Shown here one piece after another: positions 63,750 to 64,000 of a DNA stretch of 64,000 nucleotides. The translations under genes and the position numbers were made by a program. Position 1 is the stretch's first letter. Each line of letters begins with the position of its first letter. The notes under the pieces are model-generated. The model saw nothing but the letters and a program-made list of their open reading frames with translations, was not told where the DNA came from and searched no databases. Origin of the DNA: Fidelibacterota bacterium (GTDB taxonomy: Bacteria; Fidelibacterota; UBA8477; JABMPR01); assembly GCA_016844945.1 (NCBI GenBank), contig JAERTJ010000060.1, forward strand, positions 1 to 64,000, in the 5' to 3' direction.

Positions 63750-64000
63750 TCAATACCGGACTAAGAATCGCATTTATGGTGTGATCGTCATAGCTGTCCT
63801 GGCAGTGTTGATTTTTCTGGTATCTAGAAAAGATTCAGATGGAGAATGGTTTGACACCCAGAAAAGGGTGGCTGTCCTCCCTCTGGAGGGTGAAATATCT
63901 TCATCACGAAAATGGATATCACAGCTTAAGAAATTCGAAGGGAATGAACGAGTCGCCGGAATTTTGATCCCTGTTAATTCACCGGGTGGACAGGTCGCCC
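63742..64000 (+). CDS. sppA: Signal peptide peptidase SppA, 3' end outside window
   Basis: Starts at ATG 63742 inside the end of mltD and runs open to the window edge. The 86 visible residues begin with a single membrane anchor (about residues 11-28, IYGVIVIAVLAVLIFLVS), then VAVLPLEGEIS and GILIPVNSPGGQVA, the N-terminal SppA/S49 pattern in which xxINSPGG lies before the catalytic serine. It degrades leftover signal peptides in the inner membrane. Only the first part is present, so the catalytic residues are not visible. Confidence 0.85.
   Translation, partial: MDNQYRTKNRIYGVIVIAVLAVLIFLVSRKDSDGEWFDTQKRVAVLPLEGEISSSRKWISQLKKFEGNERVAGILIPVNSPGGQVA

Overview
The window looks like chromosomal housekeeping DNA of a Gram-negative bacterium, moderate in GC and densely packed (almost every gap is under 200 bp). 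An outer membrane is implied by Wzi, Wza, MltD, PBP4 and several lipoproteins. The menaquinone pathway, a DUF2851 protein (a family mostly known from Bacteroidota), a YbbR protein, a cohesin-like lipoprotein and a TolB-N-like secreted protein suggest a member of the FCB superphylum, possibly a Marinimicrobia-like lineage. That placement is inference; no rRNA or tRNA is present to settle it. Shine-Dalgarno sites (AGGAG, GGAGG) are clear in front of several genes, and GTG and TTG starts are used.

Layout: 1-9.3 kb holds nnr (5' end outside the window), a VanZ-like gene, recN, a cohesin-like lipoprotein, ltaE, trkA-trkH, a crotonase and dgcN (DUF1611), closed by a strong terminator. 9.4-22.7 kb holds a DgcA/dipeptide-epimerase enzyme, PBP4 (dacB), methylmalonyl-CoA epimerase, uvrC, an FAH-family enzyme, gltX, glnS, a TolB-N-like secreted protein, rmuC and a convergent MATE transporter. 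22.7-31.1 kb (minus strand) is a menaquinone cluster menF-D-H-B-A-C-E. 31.3-36.9 kb is a plus-strand operon: a cytoplasmic NlpC/P60 peptidase, trpS, scpA, scpB, an rluB-type gene and a 569-residue Rossmann protein of unknown function. 37.0-40.0 kb is a single reading frame joining cytidylate kinase to ribosomal protein S1. 40.2-44.3 kb holds a YbbR protein, tsaD and a VWA-like membrane protein.

44.4-58.7 kb is a Wzx/Wzy-type surface polysaccharide locus: two nucleotide-sugar dehydrogenases, Wza-like exporter, Wzz-like chain-length protein, Wzy, Wzx, two GT4 glycosyltransferases, a lipoprotein with a D-glucuronyl C5-epimerase domain, Wzi (opposite strand) and the initiating sugar-phosphate transferase. 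Together they imply a uronic-acid-containing capsule that may be epimerised after polymerisation in the periplasm. 58.9-64 kb holds serS, plsC, a DUF2851 gene, mltD and the start of sppA.

The observations most worth following are the cmk-rpsA fusion with a retained internal ribosome-binding site and start codon, the lipoprotein glucuronyl epimerase in the capsule locus, the terminator whose loop carries a candidate promoter in front of cmk-rpsA, and two heptamer repeat arrays placed directly after stop codons. No CRISPR array, transposase, phage gene, tRNA or rRNA was seen.
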